From: Augochlora pura | Taxonomy: Eukaryota > Arthropoda > Insecta > Hymenoptera > Halictidae | Assembly (NCBI RefSeq): GCF_028453695.1 | Contig: NC_135776.1 | Span: 15,384,663-15,448,662 of the forward strand | Reading direction: 5' to 3' | Length of the DNA stretch: 64,000 bases | Shown here: one piece after another, positions 1 to 11,639 of the stretch | Position numbering within the stretch: the first letter of the stretch is position 1 | How the letters are laid out: each line of letters opens with the position of its first letter | Position numbers and translations under genes: made by a program | The notes under the pieces: model-generated | Databases searched by the model: none | Seen by the model: the letters and a program-made list of their open reading frames with translations, nothing else | Told to the model about the DNA's origin: nothing

Positions 1-208
1 AATCACGACTTCGATCAAATGAATGGGATCAAACAAATCGAACATTAAATGCATATAAACAAATTTTGCAAATAAATCATTCAATTCCTCAAAAAGTGAA
101 TATCATTGTTCTACGAAATAAAGAGTAAATTAATGTCGATATAATTCACACAATATTGCTTTACAACGAGCATTATCTACGACTATAAAAGACTGAATTG
201 ATTGCGAG

Positions 209-427
209 GAACTGCATTCGCAAGCATCGTGCACCACGCGATGCTCAAGAGAGCACCAAGACGTCCGCAAAGTGTTGGACTCGTTGTTACTGCGGTATCA
301 AGAATCGCGGCAGGGAATCATCGAGCATCTGAATGACTGCCAAGATCAATCCGTGCGGCAGAGGATTCGTGTACCGTTGCCGATATGGAACCAGATGGAG
401 AAACAATTGCATGCGCGTTTGCAATGA
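209..427 (+). CDS. C-terminal exon of an unrecognised protein, entering from the left
   Basis: The plus strand is open from 197, just after an in-frame TGA at 194-196, to a TGA at 425-427. The reading is strongly protein-like and helical: residues such as REHQDVRKVLDSLLLRYQES, then QGIIEHLNDCQDQ, then RQRIRVPLPIWNQMEKQLHA, ending ARLQ. The charged and leucine pattern suggests a short coiled coil near the C-terminus. No ATG start fits, so this should be a last exon whose 5' boundary is one of several AG dinucleotides (208, 224, 249, 251 or 253). None of these has a strong pyrimidine tract. The part from 254 onward is in every version. I do not recognise the family. No AATAAA lies in the next 500 bases, so the 3' UTR end is unknown. 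Confidence 0.55.
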   Translation, partial: ELHSQASCTTRCSREHQDVRKVLDSLLLRYQESRQGIIEHLNDCQDQSVRQRIRVPLPIWNQMEKQLHARLQ

Positions 428-924
428 TTGATACGTGTCGACAGGCGTACAATGGAACCTCAATTAAACAAACTAATTGGTATGATAATGGCGACGGACG
501 GCCGAATGTCGAAACATTTTTTTCTCCCGCGTCCCGGTATCATTCCCGGTTGAATGGAACGCGCGCGCGGAATAACTTAACACCACGTTCGCTAATCGAT
601 AATGATACACGGTTGCCCGCGATTTGTTATAGTCGTCTGGCGCATAGTGCAACCACGTTTACACCTTTATCCCCCTGTTTCCCGATGCTAACGTTTGCTG
701 GAAGGCTCGGGCCGAGTGACATTGCTGCTGGAACACGAAATTGTAAATGTACAGGGTGAGCGAATTCACTTGATCCTCCGAAATATTTTACTTGGATTTT
801 TGATGGCGCGAGGAATCGTCGAAGTGGAACATTTTTTAGTTGGAAGCAGCATATTTTGTGGTAGATCTATTTCACTTTGTTTAACATTATCTGGTAATGT
901 TCGTTTTTATTTGGCTTCATTTCG
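428..924. other. Likely 3' UTR or flank, no gene seen
   Basis: Mixed-composition sequence after the stop codon at 427. Two short overlapping open frames here (385-759 and 695-964) look like chance readings. No polyadenylation signal of the AATAAA type was found before the tandem array that follows. Confidence 0.5.
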
Positions 925-1810
925 ATATGTTAGACTCTATTTGATTCTATTTGATTCTGTTTGATTCTGTTTGACTCTATTTTATTCTGTTTGACTCTAT
1001 TTGATTCTATTTGACTCTATTTCACTCTATTTGATTCTATTCAATTCTGTTATTCAACTCTATTCGACTGCATTCAACCCTGTTCAACTCTACACAACTA
1101 TATTCAACTCTATTAACCACTATTTGACTCTATTTACCTCTATTTGACTCTATTTAATTTTATTCAACTCTATTATTTAACTCTGTTGAACCGTGTTGAA
1201 CACTATTCAACTCTATTCATCTCTATTCAACTTTATTCTTTTCTATTTAACTCTATTCAACTCTATTCGACTCTATTCGACTTCATTCACCTGTATTCAA
1301 TTCTGTTATTGAACTCTATTGAACTCTATTCAATTGTACGCAACTTTATTCAACTGTATTGAACTCTAGTCAATTCTAGTCGACTCTAATCGACTCTATT
1401 CGACTCTATTCAACTATAGTCACCTCTATTCAACTCTATGGTTCTACTGTATCCAACTGTATTGAATTGTGTTCAATTGTACTCAATTGTACTCAACTAT
1501 ATTCAATTCAATTCATTTATATACAGTTCTAGTCAATTCTAGTAAATTCTATTCGACTCTATTCAATTTTATTCATCTATAATCAACTCTATCATTCAAC
1601 TCTAATCAATTCTATTCAATTGTATGCAACTCTAGTCAATTGTGTTTAACTCTAGTTAACACTAGTCAACTCTAATCGACTCTATTCAACTCTATTTAAC
1701 TCTATCCAACTCAAATTAAATCTATTCGACTCTATTTACCTCTACTCACCTCTATTATTCGCCTCTACCCAACTATATTCACCTATATCCAATCATATTT
1801 ATCTCTATCT
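925..1810. repeat. Minisatellite, ATTCAACTCT-type units
   Basis: About 880 bp of degenerate units near 10 bases, varying between TATTTGACTC, ATTCAACTCT and ATTCGACTCT, with some 15-base units where ATT is inserted. The left end is richer in TTTGATTCTG variants and the centre in TTCAACTCTA. The pyrimidine bias is on this strand throughout. Confidence 0.9.
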
Positions 1811-2207
1811 TTATTACAATGATCAAATTACATATTCCCCTTTTCATTGACGTTCAAATAACATTAAAATCGCAAGAAGTGCCCTTGAAACAAATTTTTG
1901 TATTAATCATTACATTTATCCCTCCGCAACGAATTAATATTTCACTTCGTAATATCTTCGCGTTACAGAGAACAAGTAAAACAGCCAACAGTAATCGCAA
2001 CGATTTCGTTCACCCAGTATATTAGATGTTATTTCCTGTAACACTATAAACATTCACGTGATATGACGTGAAATGCGCGTGACTGCAGGTAGAAATTTCG
2101 ACGATCATCGCAGTTTTCTAGTCAAGCGACGCTTCAAGGTTACAACGTCGCTGCAACTTTTTAAATAGAATTTACACACTACTTATTATCAACATCGTTT
2201 CACAATG
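1811..2207. other. AT-rich spacer, no gene seen
   Basis: Unique-looking AT-rich DNA between the minisatellite and an inverted-repeat element. A 68-codon open frame at 1819-2025 has no splice or start context to support it. Confidence 0.5.
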
Positions 2208-2412
2208 TTAACCCTTTGCACTCGGAACCATTTCAAGCTTAGATCCAAAATTGCTATTTTCACCAGCCGTAGTTTAGTGCTTAATATAATTTGTGTATGT
2301 GAAATTGAGTCTTGTTAACAGAAGTATATTCGATAATGCCAACATTATTTTGTTAATTATACAACAATTTTTATTGGCTCATCAGAGGCGCCACTCGAGT
2401 GCAAAGGGTTAA
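2208..2412 (-). mobile_element. TTAA-flanked MITE, piggyBac-type ends (copy A)
   Basis: The element is bounded on both sides by TTAA. Its ends are inverted repeats: CCCTTTGCACTCGGAACC on the left and, read on the other strand, CCCTTTGCACTCGAGTGG on the right. It is about 200 bp long and has no open frame. On the minus strand its interior matches the copy at 16092, including GACTCAATTTCA near the middle and TTGAAATGGTTCCGAGTGCA near the end. TTAA target duplications with ends starting CCC are the signature of piggyBac-superfamily elements; assignment to that superfamily is inferred. Confidence 0.85.
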
Positions 2413-3340
2413 CACCATTACTTCCCTTAACATTTATTACTCTTATATTCGTTCAATTTCCAATTACATTTTCGCAAATCACCAGAAATTTCGATGATCT
2501 GGCAATGACGATCTGGCAACGAAGAGGCGTACACGTTTCAAGATCGTTACATTTCTTTAAAAACAGTGTCCGACCATTTTCGTAAATATTCATCAATCGC
2601 ACAGTCACAATGGCAATTTCGGCAGTCGAATTCGCGCCGCGCCAATTCCTCCAAGAATTGCGTTATCAATATTCATTGAACATATCCTGCCGGGGATGGT
2701 ATCTGGTATGCTGCACGGTATGGTCCACCGAGAAGTAAAAAAAAACCCCTGTATTAAGACTGTTATGCGTGGCGAAGTAACGCGCTGGAAGCAACCAACG
2801 TTATTGGATTAAAGTGTACATTGTTTTATTGGATTGCGTGTGTATGCATGCCGTTGCTCGCGATGTTTCCATTGTGCTCGGGTTCCTGCGGCGTCCCATA
2901 GAAACCGGCGACGATGGCTGACACTCGAGGAAAGAGCTGAAATTCCAAGATATGAAATCGTGGCAGTCCATTATGCCAGTGTTTAACGCGGCGGCGACGC
3001 GTCGATTTGAGTCCGAAAACAATCGCGAAACCCTGCGAATGTTAACAACAAATTGTCGGTCCTAGCGTCGAGCGTACGCTAGCAACGTCCTATAGCGAAA
3101 TTGTCTAGGACGTCGGGGGCGTCGCTGAAATCGTTGTCAGGCGATCGGCGTATCAAATGCAAAAATCAATTTCGAATCGGGAAACGATTTTTCGACAGCT
3201 GGGCAAATGTTTCGGGCAGCCGGCTGCGCAGACGTCGTTTTTATTTTCGCCGGAGAAATTAGTTTACGAACCGAGTCGACGAGGAAATGGAGTCATTTCG
3301 CATCGCAACTGCATTTCACTATCGCCGAGTACCTTCAAAA
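2413..3340. other. Mixed-composition region with a CpG-rich core, no gene resolved
   Basis: The stretch from about 2590 to 3340 is richer in G, C and CpG than its surroundings. Open frames at 2801-3022 (minus) and 3157-3413 (plus, two frames) have compositions expected of non-coding CpG-rich DNA. It could be regulatory or a UTR; nothing decides it. Confidence 0.4.
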
Positions 3341-3344
3341 CGAG

Positions 3345-3898
3345 CAACTAAGCCATGCGACCGATCAAATAAATAAAAGACAACGTTCGGAGATCTTGTT
3401 AATTAATAAATGAAACATCAAATCCGGGCATTCGATAAATTAAAATATTATCGAGACTGTCTGAGTTCTCTTTAATGACTAATCATTTTGTTAGTTATAT
3501 TTATTTTTACTGATTTTTGTTTTGAAATAACCCTTTGAAATATATTTTATTAATATTATAATACTTAAGATATAATATATAATTGTTTATTGTATATAGA
3601 AATAAAAAATAATATATAATTTTATAATACTTAACATTGAAGCAACGCTTGTCGTGTAAGTAAATAACGAAGCCATTTGACCGATCAAGTAATTAAAAGA
3701 TCGGAGAAATCGTTAGTTAATAAATGAAACATCGGACCGGGGTATTCATCTAGCAATGAATTAAAACTATCGAAATGAGTTCTCTTGAATTATCAATTAT
3801 TTGTTAATTTTATTTATTTATATTTCTCCTGAAATAACTCTTTGAAATATATCTTATCAATATTAATATATAATACTTAAGCCAAACTTGTCACATAC
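3345..3898. repeat. Diverged tandem duplication, unit about 320 bp
   Basis: The sequence from AAGCCATGCGACCGATCAAA (3352) is repeated in diverged form from AAGCCATTTGACCGATCAAG (3671). The matching order continues through GATCTTGTTAATTAATAAAT, TGAAACATC, GAGTTCTCTT, GAAATAACCCTTTGAAATAT and ATACTTAA. The second copy has small deletions. Confidence 0.8.
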
Positions 3899-4091
3899 CA
3901 AACATAAATACCCTGCCTGACATAACAATTTATAAGTAACAAATGAATATAAATCAGCGTAGCCAATAAATCGCAGGGCAAAGGATTAAACGCGAAAATA
4001 TTTCTCGACCCATTAGTCTCAGTTTTTCAGAAAAAATCCCGGAAATCCGATGCTCTATCGACGCACGTGGCTGTTTTGATGGAAACAGAAG

Positions 4092-4095
4092 AGAC

Positions 4096-4140
<45 letters not shown>

Positions 4141-4150
4141 GAGAGAGAGA
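4092..4150 (+). repeat. (GA)n microsatellite
   Basis: Nearly pure GA dinucleotides with one GG interruption. It produces artificial Arg-Glu and Ser-Leu repeat readings on the two strands. Confidence 0.95.
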
Positions 4151-4744
4151 CCGAATAAAAATGAACAAGGCGGCGCGAGAATCGTATACGGCGCACGGGG
4201 GTTGTGTTCTGACGGGCGGAATTCGGTGAACGATGCCACGAAGAGAATCGTCGTTTTCTCCCCCCGAAACGGTCGATCCGCAAGGATCGAAAATCCGAAT
4301 TTATGATATCGTTAAGAGATTTCTGGAACGGGGGCTCCGGGTCTCCCTTATCGCGACCGTTTCTAGACGGGACGTTGAACGCCGGAGGTTTCCAGCACCA
4401 CTGTATGACATCTCGGGGTGGCGATGCTCCCATTTACTGGCTTCCGTCAATCAAACCACAACTTACCTACCACCTTCGACGCGGATTTCATGGGTTTCGT
4501 GCACGTCAGCTCGCTTGATTTATAAGAGGCATAAATTGCTATCGGCTGGGATCCTTGTGTGTAATACCACACCTATTAATTAAGGCTTCTCGCCTATCAC
4601 CTCGGCGTATGTCGCTTTCTACCGTCGATAGTCCTATGGAAATTAGAAAGAAGCTTGTTTTCGTGAAAATCGAAGTGTCTGGGTTTGTTTCGATTTTATT
4701 CTGTCGTTCGTTTAGCTTTTGTTGGAATATTTGGATGATTTAGT
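4151..4744. other. CpG-containing region, no gene resolved
   Basis: Mixed-composition DNA to about 4620 that carries several overlapping open frames on both strands (for example 3954-4433 minus and 4233-4583 plus). They run through the GA repeat or CpG-rich sequence and have no splice or start support. It could be regulatory. Confidence 0.35.
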
Positions 4745-5560
4745 GTTATGTGGTGTGTGTTGTTAAATATGTTATTATGTAATATGATACTCTGTACGAT
4801 GTAATATAATATGTAATACGATAGACAGTATAATATACAATACAGTATGTAATACAATATATAATACAGTATGCAGTACAATATACAGTACAGTATATAA
4901 TACAATATACAGTACAGTATGCAGTACAATATGCAGTATAATATACAGTACAGTATACAGTATAATCACAGTACAATACACAGTACAATATACAGTATAA
5001 TATACAGTGCAATATAGTATGTAATATACAGTAAAATGCACAGTATAATACAATATACAGTACACTATAATACAGCATACGATACAATATTATAATATTC
5101 TATATACAGTGCAATACAATAAAATATATAATATTCTATATAAAGTACAATACAATACAATAAAATATATGTAGAGTGTACAGTATAATACACAATTCAA
5201 TAGAATATACAGAATACAGTATAGTACACAATACAATAAAATATGTAAGGTAAAGTATAATATACAATACACTACAATATATAATATACAGTATAGTACA
5301 CAATACAATACGATATGTAGTAAAATATAGAATACAATACAATATTATAGTATTGTACAATACGGAATACAATATAACATATAGTATACAATATACAGTG
5401 TAATAAAATATACAATATAAACATAATACACGATAAAATAAAATATGTATAACCAGAACAAATATATAACAATAATAATAAAATATATATAATCCAATAC
5501 AATATCTGAAATAACAATAAATATATAATAACAACATTAAAACATAACCTAACATAATAA
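4745..5560. repeat. AT-rich minisatellite, ATACAGTA/TACAATAT units
   Basis: About 815 bp of degenerate ATACAGTAT and TACAATATA units with a changing register. Toward the right end the units become plain AATAATAA-type sequence. All long minus-strand readings here are Tyr-Cys-Ile-Leu repeats created by the array. Confidence 0.95.
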
Positions 5561-5570
5561 AATGAACAAA

Positions 5571-5596
5571 GCGTCACTCGAGCGCAAGAGGGTTAA
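5571..5596 (-). mobile_element. Single MITE end of the CCCTTTGCACTCGAG family
   Basis: Read on the minus strand this is TTAACCCTCTTGCGCTCGAG followed by TGACGC, which matches the left end of the copy at 16092 (CCCTTTGCACTCGAGTGACGC) with a few changes. The expected body to its left is replaced by the ATACAGTA array, so this is either a truncated element or one whose inside has been overrun by the array. Confidence 0.65.
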
Positions 5597-5639
5597 AAGA
5601 GACACAAACCGCCCAACAATAAAAATAAAAATGACCAGC

Positions 5640-6345
5640 TTTATTACAGCAATCATTCTTGATAACCAGTTCGAAGCACGCAAATATCCAACAAGTTTCC
5701 AACATCTTAGTAAGTTTTCACTGCTCAACAGACGCCAGTGAAAAATACTGTTGGATCTTGATAAAACGACGCGCGGAGGGGCGGGAACGCGTTGCAGTGA
5801 AAATGTACAGACGCGGTACTCGTATGTTTACACCTGGTATCGCGACTCGTCGTCGTCTCAGCCGAGAAGCGATCATTCATTCGACATTGCGGCGAGAGTT
5901 CAAGCGGCCGCGGGGAAGTGTGACAAATCAGCGGCAAGCCGAAGGAAAGACAGCGGAGAAATCGTGGGGATTCGATCGCGCGGTGGTCGGCCGGGCTCGT
6001 GTCGTCCTCGAGCCTACTTTTCGCGGTCTCGAGACACCCTTACGTTTTCGCCGTCCCCGGCAACGGTCGACTCAGCACTCGCAGACGTCGACGATTTTTC
6101 GAAACTGAAGAATTCCGCTTGGCCACCTTCCGGGCCTGGTGAACAGCAGATCGTATCTCTCGGCTGTCGACAGCCCGCGAGAGAGCGAGAGACACGGTTT
6201 GCCGACCCTCGAGCTTAAATAACGTAAGCAACTTCCCACCCACGGAGCGAAGACGATCTTTTATCGGAATCTTTCTCCCGCGGTCGAAGGAGAACCGTTT
6301 TAAAGCTCGTCTCCTTTCTCGCTTGTTATTTCTAGGGTGGATGTG
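5640..6345. promoter_or_regulatory. CpG-rich block, possible promoter or 5' exon
   Basis: About 700 bp of strongly CpG-rich DNA in AT-rich surroundings. Overlapping long open frames occur in several frames (5659-6108, 5751-6218 plus; 6040-6243 minus), the usual by-product of such composition. None has a recognisable domain. A promoter, UTR exon or enhancer all fit; direction unknown. Confidence 0.35.
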
Positions 6346-6347
6346 CC

Positions 6348-6665
6348 AGTTACTGTGCGCCCCCGATTACTGTGCTCTTGGATCAGTTGCTAGTAAAATT
6401 TAGCTTTCATATATTTGATATTAATGAAGCATGAAATTTAAGTTATTTATTGTGACTGGGAACATTATTTATTTGTTAGATATATTGTTTGCTATCTGTT
6501 AGTTACTGTGCGTAACCGATTACTGTGCCCTCTTGGATCAGTTTGGTAGCTAGACGAATTTAGCTTTGACAGATTTGATTAAAATAAAATATAACATTTA
6601 ATTTATGTGTTGTAGCTAAGAATATTATTTATTTCTTAGGACTAGATATATTGTTTGTTATGCGT
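6348..6665. repeat. Tandem duplication, period about 153 bp
   Basis: TTACTGTGCGCCCCCGATTA at 6350 recurs as TTACTGTGCGTAACCGATTA at 6503. Both are followed by CTGTGC, CTCTTGGATCAGTT, TTTAGCTTT, then ATTATTTATTT and AGATATATTGTTTG in the same order. Confidence 0.85.
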
Positions 6666-6779
6666 TATATTTTTAAAATAGAGATTAAAAAATTGTCCCA
6701 ATTATTAACATTTACACTGTGGGTCAAGCTAGACCCCAAACTCATTGTCCAAGTATTAAAAGCGATTAAATTGTTAGAA
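6666..6779. other. Short AT-rich spacer
   Basis: No gene or repeat recognised. Confidence 0.5.
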
Positions 6780-6908
6780 AAATTAATATAAAAATTAGGT
6801 ATAATAAAATAAGGTATAAATAAAAATAAGGTATAAATAAAAATTAGGTATAAATAAAAATTAGGTATAAATAAAAATTAGGTATAAATAAAAATTAGGT
6901 ATAATATA
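6780..6908. repeat. Minisatellite, 17-bp AAATTAGGTATAAATAA units
   Basis: Seven to eight copies of a unit close to AAAAATTAGGTATAAAT; the central four are nearly identical. Confidence 0.92.
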
Positions 6909-8204
6909 AGAAATGTGAACTGTCTCGTATCCCTTCACTAATGAATCGATTATAGTCGTTCGGTAAGATATTAACGATCCAAGGTCAATAAATAAGAACA
7001 GTTCTCATTTTTACGCTCTGTTAACTGACTTTTGTCCACAGAGATACGGGGAACAGGTCAGTAGAATTAAGACACGAGAAATGGAGTAGCGGCCTGCTAA
7101 CTGGAACAGCGACCTTGATCGTCAGATTATTTGTTTCGAACAGAGTTCGCCCGTAACGTCGAACATTTCGTCTGTTAACAATTAAATTTGCATTGCTACG
7201 GTACGTAAAATTACCAGAAAAGCGATTTAACATTTACGTAAAATAAACGCGTCGAAATTATTAACTATGATATTTATCCAAAGTGGAAAGTGTACTTTAG
7301 GGAAATTATTTTACAATGTTGACACGTGACGTTAATTATGTAAAGCTTGTACATTAATTTCATACAGATTGTAATTTAATATTATGCGAGTTTGTAATAA
7401 TATTTACATTATTACAAACTAATTTAATAAAGTTTAAGTATAAATATTTATGAAACTCTATTTACGTGACTTATTTATTTGTTTATATAATTTTTGTAAT
7501 TTTAACAGTGAGAACGGGTGACAAAATGGTGTTGATCTTGGTAATTTAAATTGGAACTAGTTGTTTAATAAACCTGCATGTATTATTTGGTGCTCAATAG
7601 AATATATATTATAAATTGTAAAATATATACCATAAATTCTATAGTAAATTTATATTATTACTTATTCAATAAAATAGTATAGAATTGATGATTGCCCAAT
7701 CAAATTTTGTATTAATAATAATGTAAAATTTTGCGTCAAAATGGCTCCGTTCCAAGCAATTAAGCATGTCATAAAGTTTCGAGCAATGGAATTGATACGG
7801 AAGTTTTTTTTTATTCCGGTTCCCATACGAACATAATCGGCGTGGAACCGTCCGCGTGATTCCGATCTCTGATTTCAAAAGTTTGCAATTGCTACCTGGA
7901 GACCAGTCGTCACTTTAGAAAATTTAGGATAGCATTGGGAGAAGGATCTTAGGAATACTAATAGAATTCATAATACTCCGAGATCTTTCTCTCCACTCCT
8001 TTGAATCCGATTTCAAGAGGGAACTTTCTTGGTACTATCTTGCAATTAATCGTTTTATATACCATCGTCTATATACCTACGGAAAATCACATTTTCTTAC
8101 CTCTGTGTTTGTTCCCGATTATGTTTTATCAACATTGTCGTAACAACTGTAAATTAATACTAAAGAAAAGTCTTGGAAATTAGGAGATTTCTCGATTTGG
8201 TGCT
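6909..8204. other. AT-rich region, no gene seen
   Basis: Mostly unique AT-rich DNA. Short open frames at 7021-7233 and 7666-7878 (minus) and 8001-8183 (plus) have no supporting features. Confidence 0.5.
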
Positions 8205-8690
8205 AGATACAATATGGTATAATGTAGTAGTATTAATATATACTAATATTAGTATAATATATTATGGTACAGTATGGTACTATTAATATATATTAATACC
8301 AGTACAATATATAATGGTGCAGTATAGTACTATTAATATACTATTAAAGCTAGTACAGTATATTATGGTATAGTATAGTACTATTAATGTACTATTAATT
8401 CGAGTAGAATATATTATGGTACAGTATAGTACTATTAATATATATTAATCCTAGTATAATGTATTATGGTACAGTATGGTACTATTAATGTACTATTAAT
8501 TCGAGTACTATATATTCTGTACAGTATAGTACTATTAATATATATTAATCTCAGTATAATATATTATGGTACAGTATGATATTATTAATATATTTATTAT
8601 TGCAGTATAGTACTATTAATATACTATTAATGCTAGTACAATATATTATGGTACAGTATAGTACTATCATATTATGGCACAGTATGATTA
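8205..8690. repeat. Minisatellite, about 60-bp units with GGTACAGTATAGTACTATTA
   Basis: About eight units, each built from TATTATGGTACAGTATAGTA, CTATTAATATATATTAAT and a variable CTAGTATAATA piece. Higher-order variants alternate a TACTATTAATT core with a TATATTAATC core. Confidence 0.9.
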
Positions 8691-9449
8691 TTCTAACAAC
8701 CATAATGCCTAATGAAGAAAATCCAATTATTGGATATAAAGATTTGTTTCATACAAACATCATATAAATATTTATCATAGCAACATATTATTTCAAATAA
8801 ATATTTCTTGCCACGATATTCGAGACTGAAAATGATCATATTTTATTGTACGCAACAATTGTTTCTGTAAAACATTCATGCCATTTCGGATCCATTGAAA
8901 CTGTTTATCAAAAGGAATAAATTTATTTTAAAAAGCATCGATCACTGGAAAATTGTCAAAGGGAGTGGAAAGTCGTATAAACCACCATAGCTCTTGTGCC
9001 ATTGGGAATTTTATTTGATCTCTAATAAGATTAACAATTGCGATTTGCATTCTATTGCATTCGACATGTTAGTACATGCGACAAATGTAATATTATTTTT
9101 ATTTCCGGACACACGTTATCGTATAAATAAAAGCCGTATTAATATCTCTTTTCACGAATGCATAATAGAATTTATAATATTGAGGTTTCATCGAAACAGA
9201 AGAAATAACATTAAAACATTGTTTCGATCGTTCAAAGGACACGTTTTACCTGTCAACGACAATATAATTTATAATTTAAATTTGTTGTTACTTTTCAAGA
9301 ACTTTCCCTCCATTTTCAAGTTTAATTTAAAATTGGATTCCCTCTTAAATAAAATTTTACAGTGTAAGATTGATACATTCTATATGTATATTACTGTTAA
9401 CCTAAAAATTTATGTAAATAATAATTTCGTTGCTATACGTAAGATATGA
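8691..9449. other. AT-rich region with a 151-codon open frame
   Basis: The plus-strand frame at 8994-9449 runs 151 codons through very AT-rich DNA, longer than expected by chance there. Its product is rich in Ile, Asn, Leu and Phe and matches no family I know. Without splice context or conservation I do not call it a gene. Confidence 0.25.
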
Positions 9450-9680
9450 AAGGAATAAATATTTCCTTGATTTTTAATATTCCACCTAGATTTTAATATT
9501 CCCATAAATTTTAATATTCCACCTAAATTTTAATATCTCTCTCATTTTTAATATTTCTATAATTTTTGATATTTCCGTCAATTTCACCATTTCCATAAAA
9601 TGTAATATTTCCATCAATTTTAATATCTCCCTAAATTCGTAATAGCTCTCTAATTTTTAATATTTCCCTAGATATTAATA
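9450..9680. repeat. Minisatellite, about 19-bp TTTTTAATATTTCC units
   Basis: Twelve or so degenerate units of the type TAATATTCCACCTAAATTTT, TAATATTTCCATCAATTT and similar. Confidence 0.85.
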
Positions 9681-9689
9681 CTAATTCAC

Positions 9690-10300
9690 CGTTCCCGGTG
9701 CCGCCGGCTGTAAATTACAGGAAAGTTCAGCGACGTACGTAAAGCGCCGCCGAAATTTCAACGGCGATCATTGTTGATAACGCATGTTCAGTTTGTCGTG
9801 ATAGGAAGTTCGTAGAAGTGGGAATACCGTTTGCACTTTGTCACGTATCGCGGCTGATAATAATCTCTAAGTAGGTCCGCGGAGTAAAGGTGGCTCGCTT
9901 CAAGATTTATTCAGCGCTGTAATACAGCCTCCTAAGAACGAAATTGCTTGGCTCACAACTTTTCGTCGTAACGTCACCCTTTATATTGTCGCCCCCGGGT
10001 ATAATGGACTTCATTCCCTTTTTATATCGATAATTCACACCTCGAAACGCGAACCTCGCGATATTTTTCCTCTTCCCCGACGCCGTCGCTGCCCGACTCA
10101 CGGTATGATCGCTATTCTCGTATTTAGCAATCGCAACAGAAAGATTTCGCGTTCCTGTCGGAATTACTCGTTTATACGTTGCAGGCGACCTGCTTTTTCA
10201 CCAACCACGCTTGCTATACTGTTTTTCCTCGCTTGTTCTTGCCTCTGCGACCTGCGACCACGCTACTGAATTTCGAGAAATTAATTATGCGAATACATGT
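9690..10300. promoter_or_regulatory. CpG-rich non-coding block, possible enhancer
   Basis: About 600 bp with a sharp rise in G+C at 9693. It has balanced composition and short A/T homeodomain-type motifs. The minus-strand frame at 9907-10101 has no gene support. Regulatory function is inferred from composition only. Confidence 0.3.
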
Positions 10301-10517
10301 CGATTGGTAGATTGTGCGATTACTTTTGTTATTATTTAAATGTATGAGATTAAAGACGTGTGGTAGATGAAAATTCGCAAAGAATTTAATAAAAGAAAAG
10401 CAGGGATAATGAATAGGAATTTATAAAATGTATAAACATTTAATGAAATTTGTAGATTGAAGTTAATAAGTAAGGTATCGATGCGATGTTAAACAATTAG
10501 AGAAGAAATAAATGAGT

Positions 10518-10617
10518 NNNNNNNNNNNNNNNNNNNNNNNNNNNNNNNNNNNNNNNNNNNNNNNNNNNNNNNNNNNNNNNNNNNNNNNNNNNNNNNNNNN
10601 NNNNNNNNNNNNNNNNN
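10518..10617. other. Assembly gap, 100 N
   Basis: Exactly 100 N, the usual placeholder for a gap of unknown size. Confidence 0.98.
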
Positions 10618-11344
10618 ATCGGCGATATTAAAAAATGTTTGCTAACAAAATTTGAATGGTTCGATGGTCAATTATATTTTATATTATATATATATTATAT
10701 ACATCATATATTATACACACATATAATTGGTATCAAAGTATGAAAATTAATATTCAGATTAAAATATCTTCTAAGCCAATAAGAGCTGTCCGAGGAAATA
10801 ATTGTGCAATGAAAATAGTTTTCGAAACAACTGTCCGACAGAAAACACAAGTTTATATTATATGGAAATGGTAACAATAATTCATTTCCGAGGCGATGTG
10901 CCTCGGCTAATTAATCTTATAGTAACGTGCATACCAGACAGCATGATTTATATTATCGTTAACCGCAAATAATTTATCGCGCCATAGTGGAGAAACTGTG
11001 ATACGTTATAGTCATCCGAAATTAATCGATAAATAAGTGAGAACAATTTGTTGTTTACAAGAAAGGGTGTGCAGATTCGTGAAGGTTAAGTTTGCAAGCT
11101 GCTTTCGATAAAACGAAAATTCATAGATATTGATTTAATTTAATATATACGCGGACATCTGTCGGGATAATTGTTGGTAAAATTATATTGACTAATTGAA
11201 GCGTACCTCCCCAGCACGAATGACCATAGCTCAGGCAAGAACCTAGAACACATAACGTTTTGTTAGATAATCATTGATTAGAATCCTGATGTTATTAAAA
11301 CATTAGATTCCAATGTTCAAGCATGAAAATTATATATTTAATAG
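10618..11344. other. AT-rich region, no gene seen
   Basis: No credible exon or repeat was recognised on either side of the gap. The 72-codon frame at 10656-10874 starts in a TA-repeat-like tract. Confidence 0.5.
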
Positions 11345-11500
11345 CAATGTTTTAATTTATTTTCTTTAATAGTAATATTTTTATTTATTTAATTTAATGA
11401 CAATAATATTCTAATTTATTCTATTTAATGACAATAATATTTTAATTTATTCTATTTAATAATAAGATTTTAACTCATCTTATTTAATAGTAAGATTGTA
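11345..11500. repeat. Minisatellite, about 31-bp TAATTTATTCTATTTAATGA units
   Basis: Four to five units of ATTTTAATTTATTCTATTTA followed by ATGACAATAAT or a variant. Confidence 0.85.
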
Positions 11501-11639
11501 ATAATAATAATATTTATATACAATACAATTCTACTTATAAACTATTATCGTCCACATAAAATTAAAATACGATAATAAATAATCGATAATAAAATTTGCT
11601 AAAATCCTATTTATAAATCGTTGCACTGGTCAACATTAA

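Noticed and set aside
3954..4433. 159-codon minus-strand frame
   Set aside because: Runs through the GA microsatellite (Ser-Leu repeats) and CpG-rich DNA; no domain.
4696..5577. Several Tyr-Cys-Ile-Leu-rich minus-strand frames, up to 139 codons
   Set aside because: They arise from the ATACAGTA array, and are open in several overlapping frames at once.
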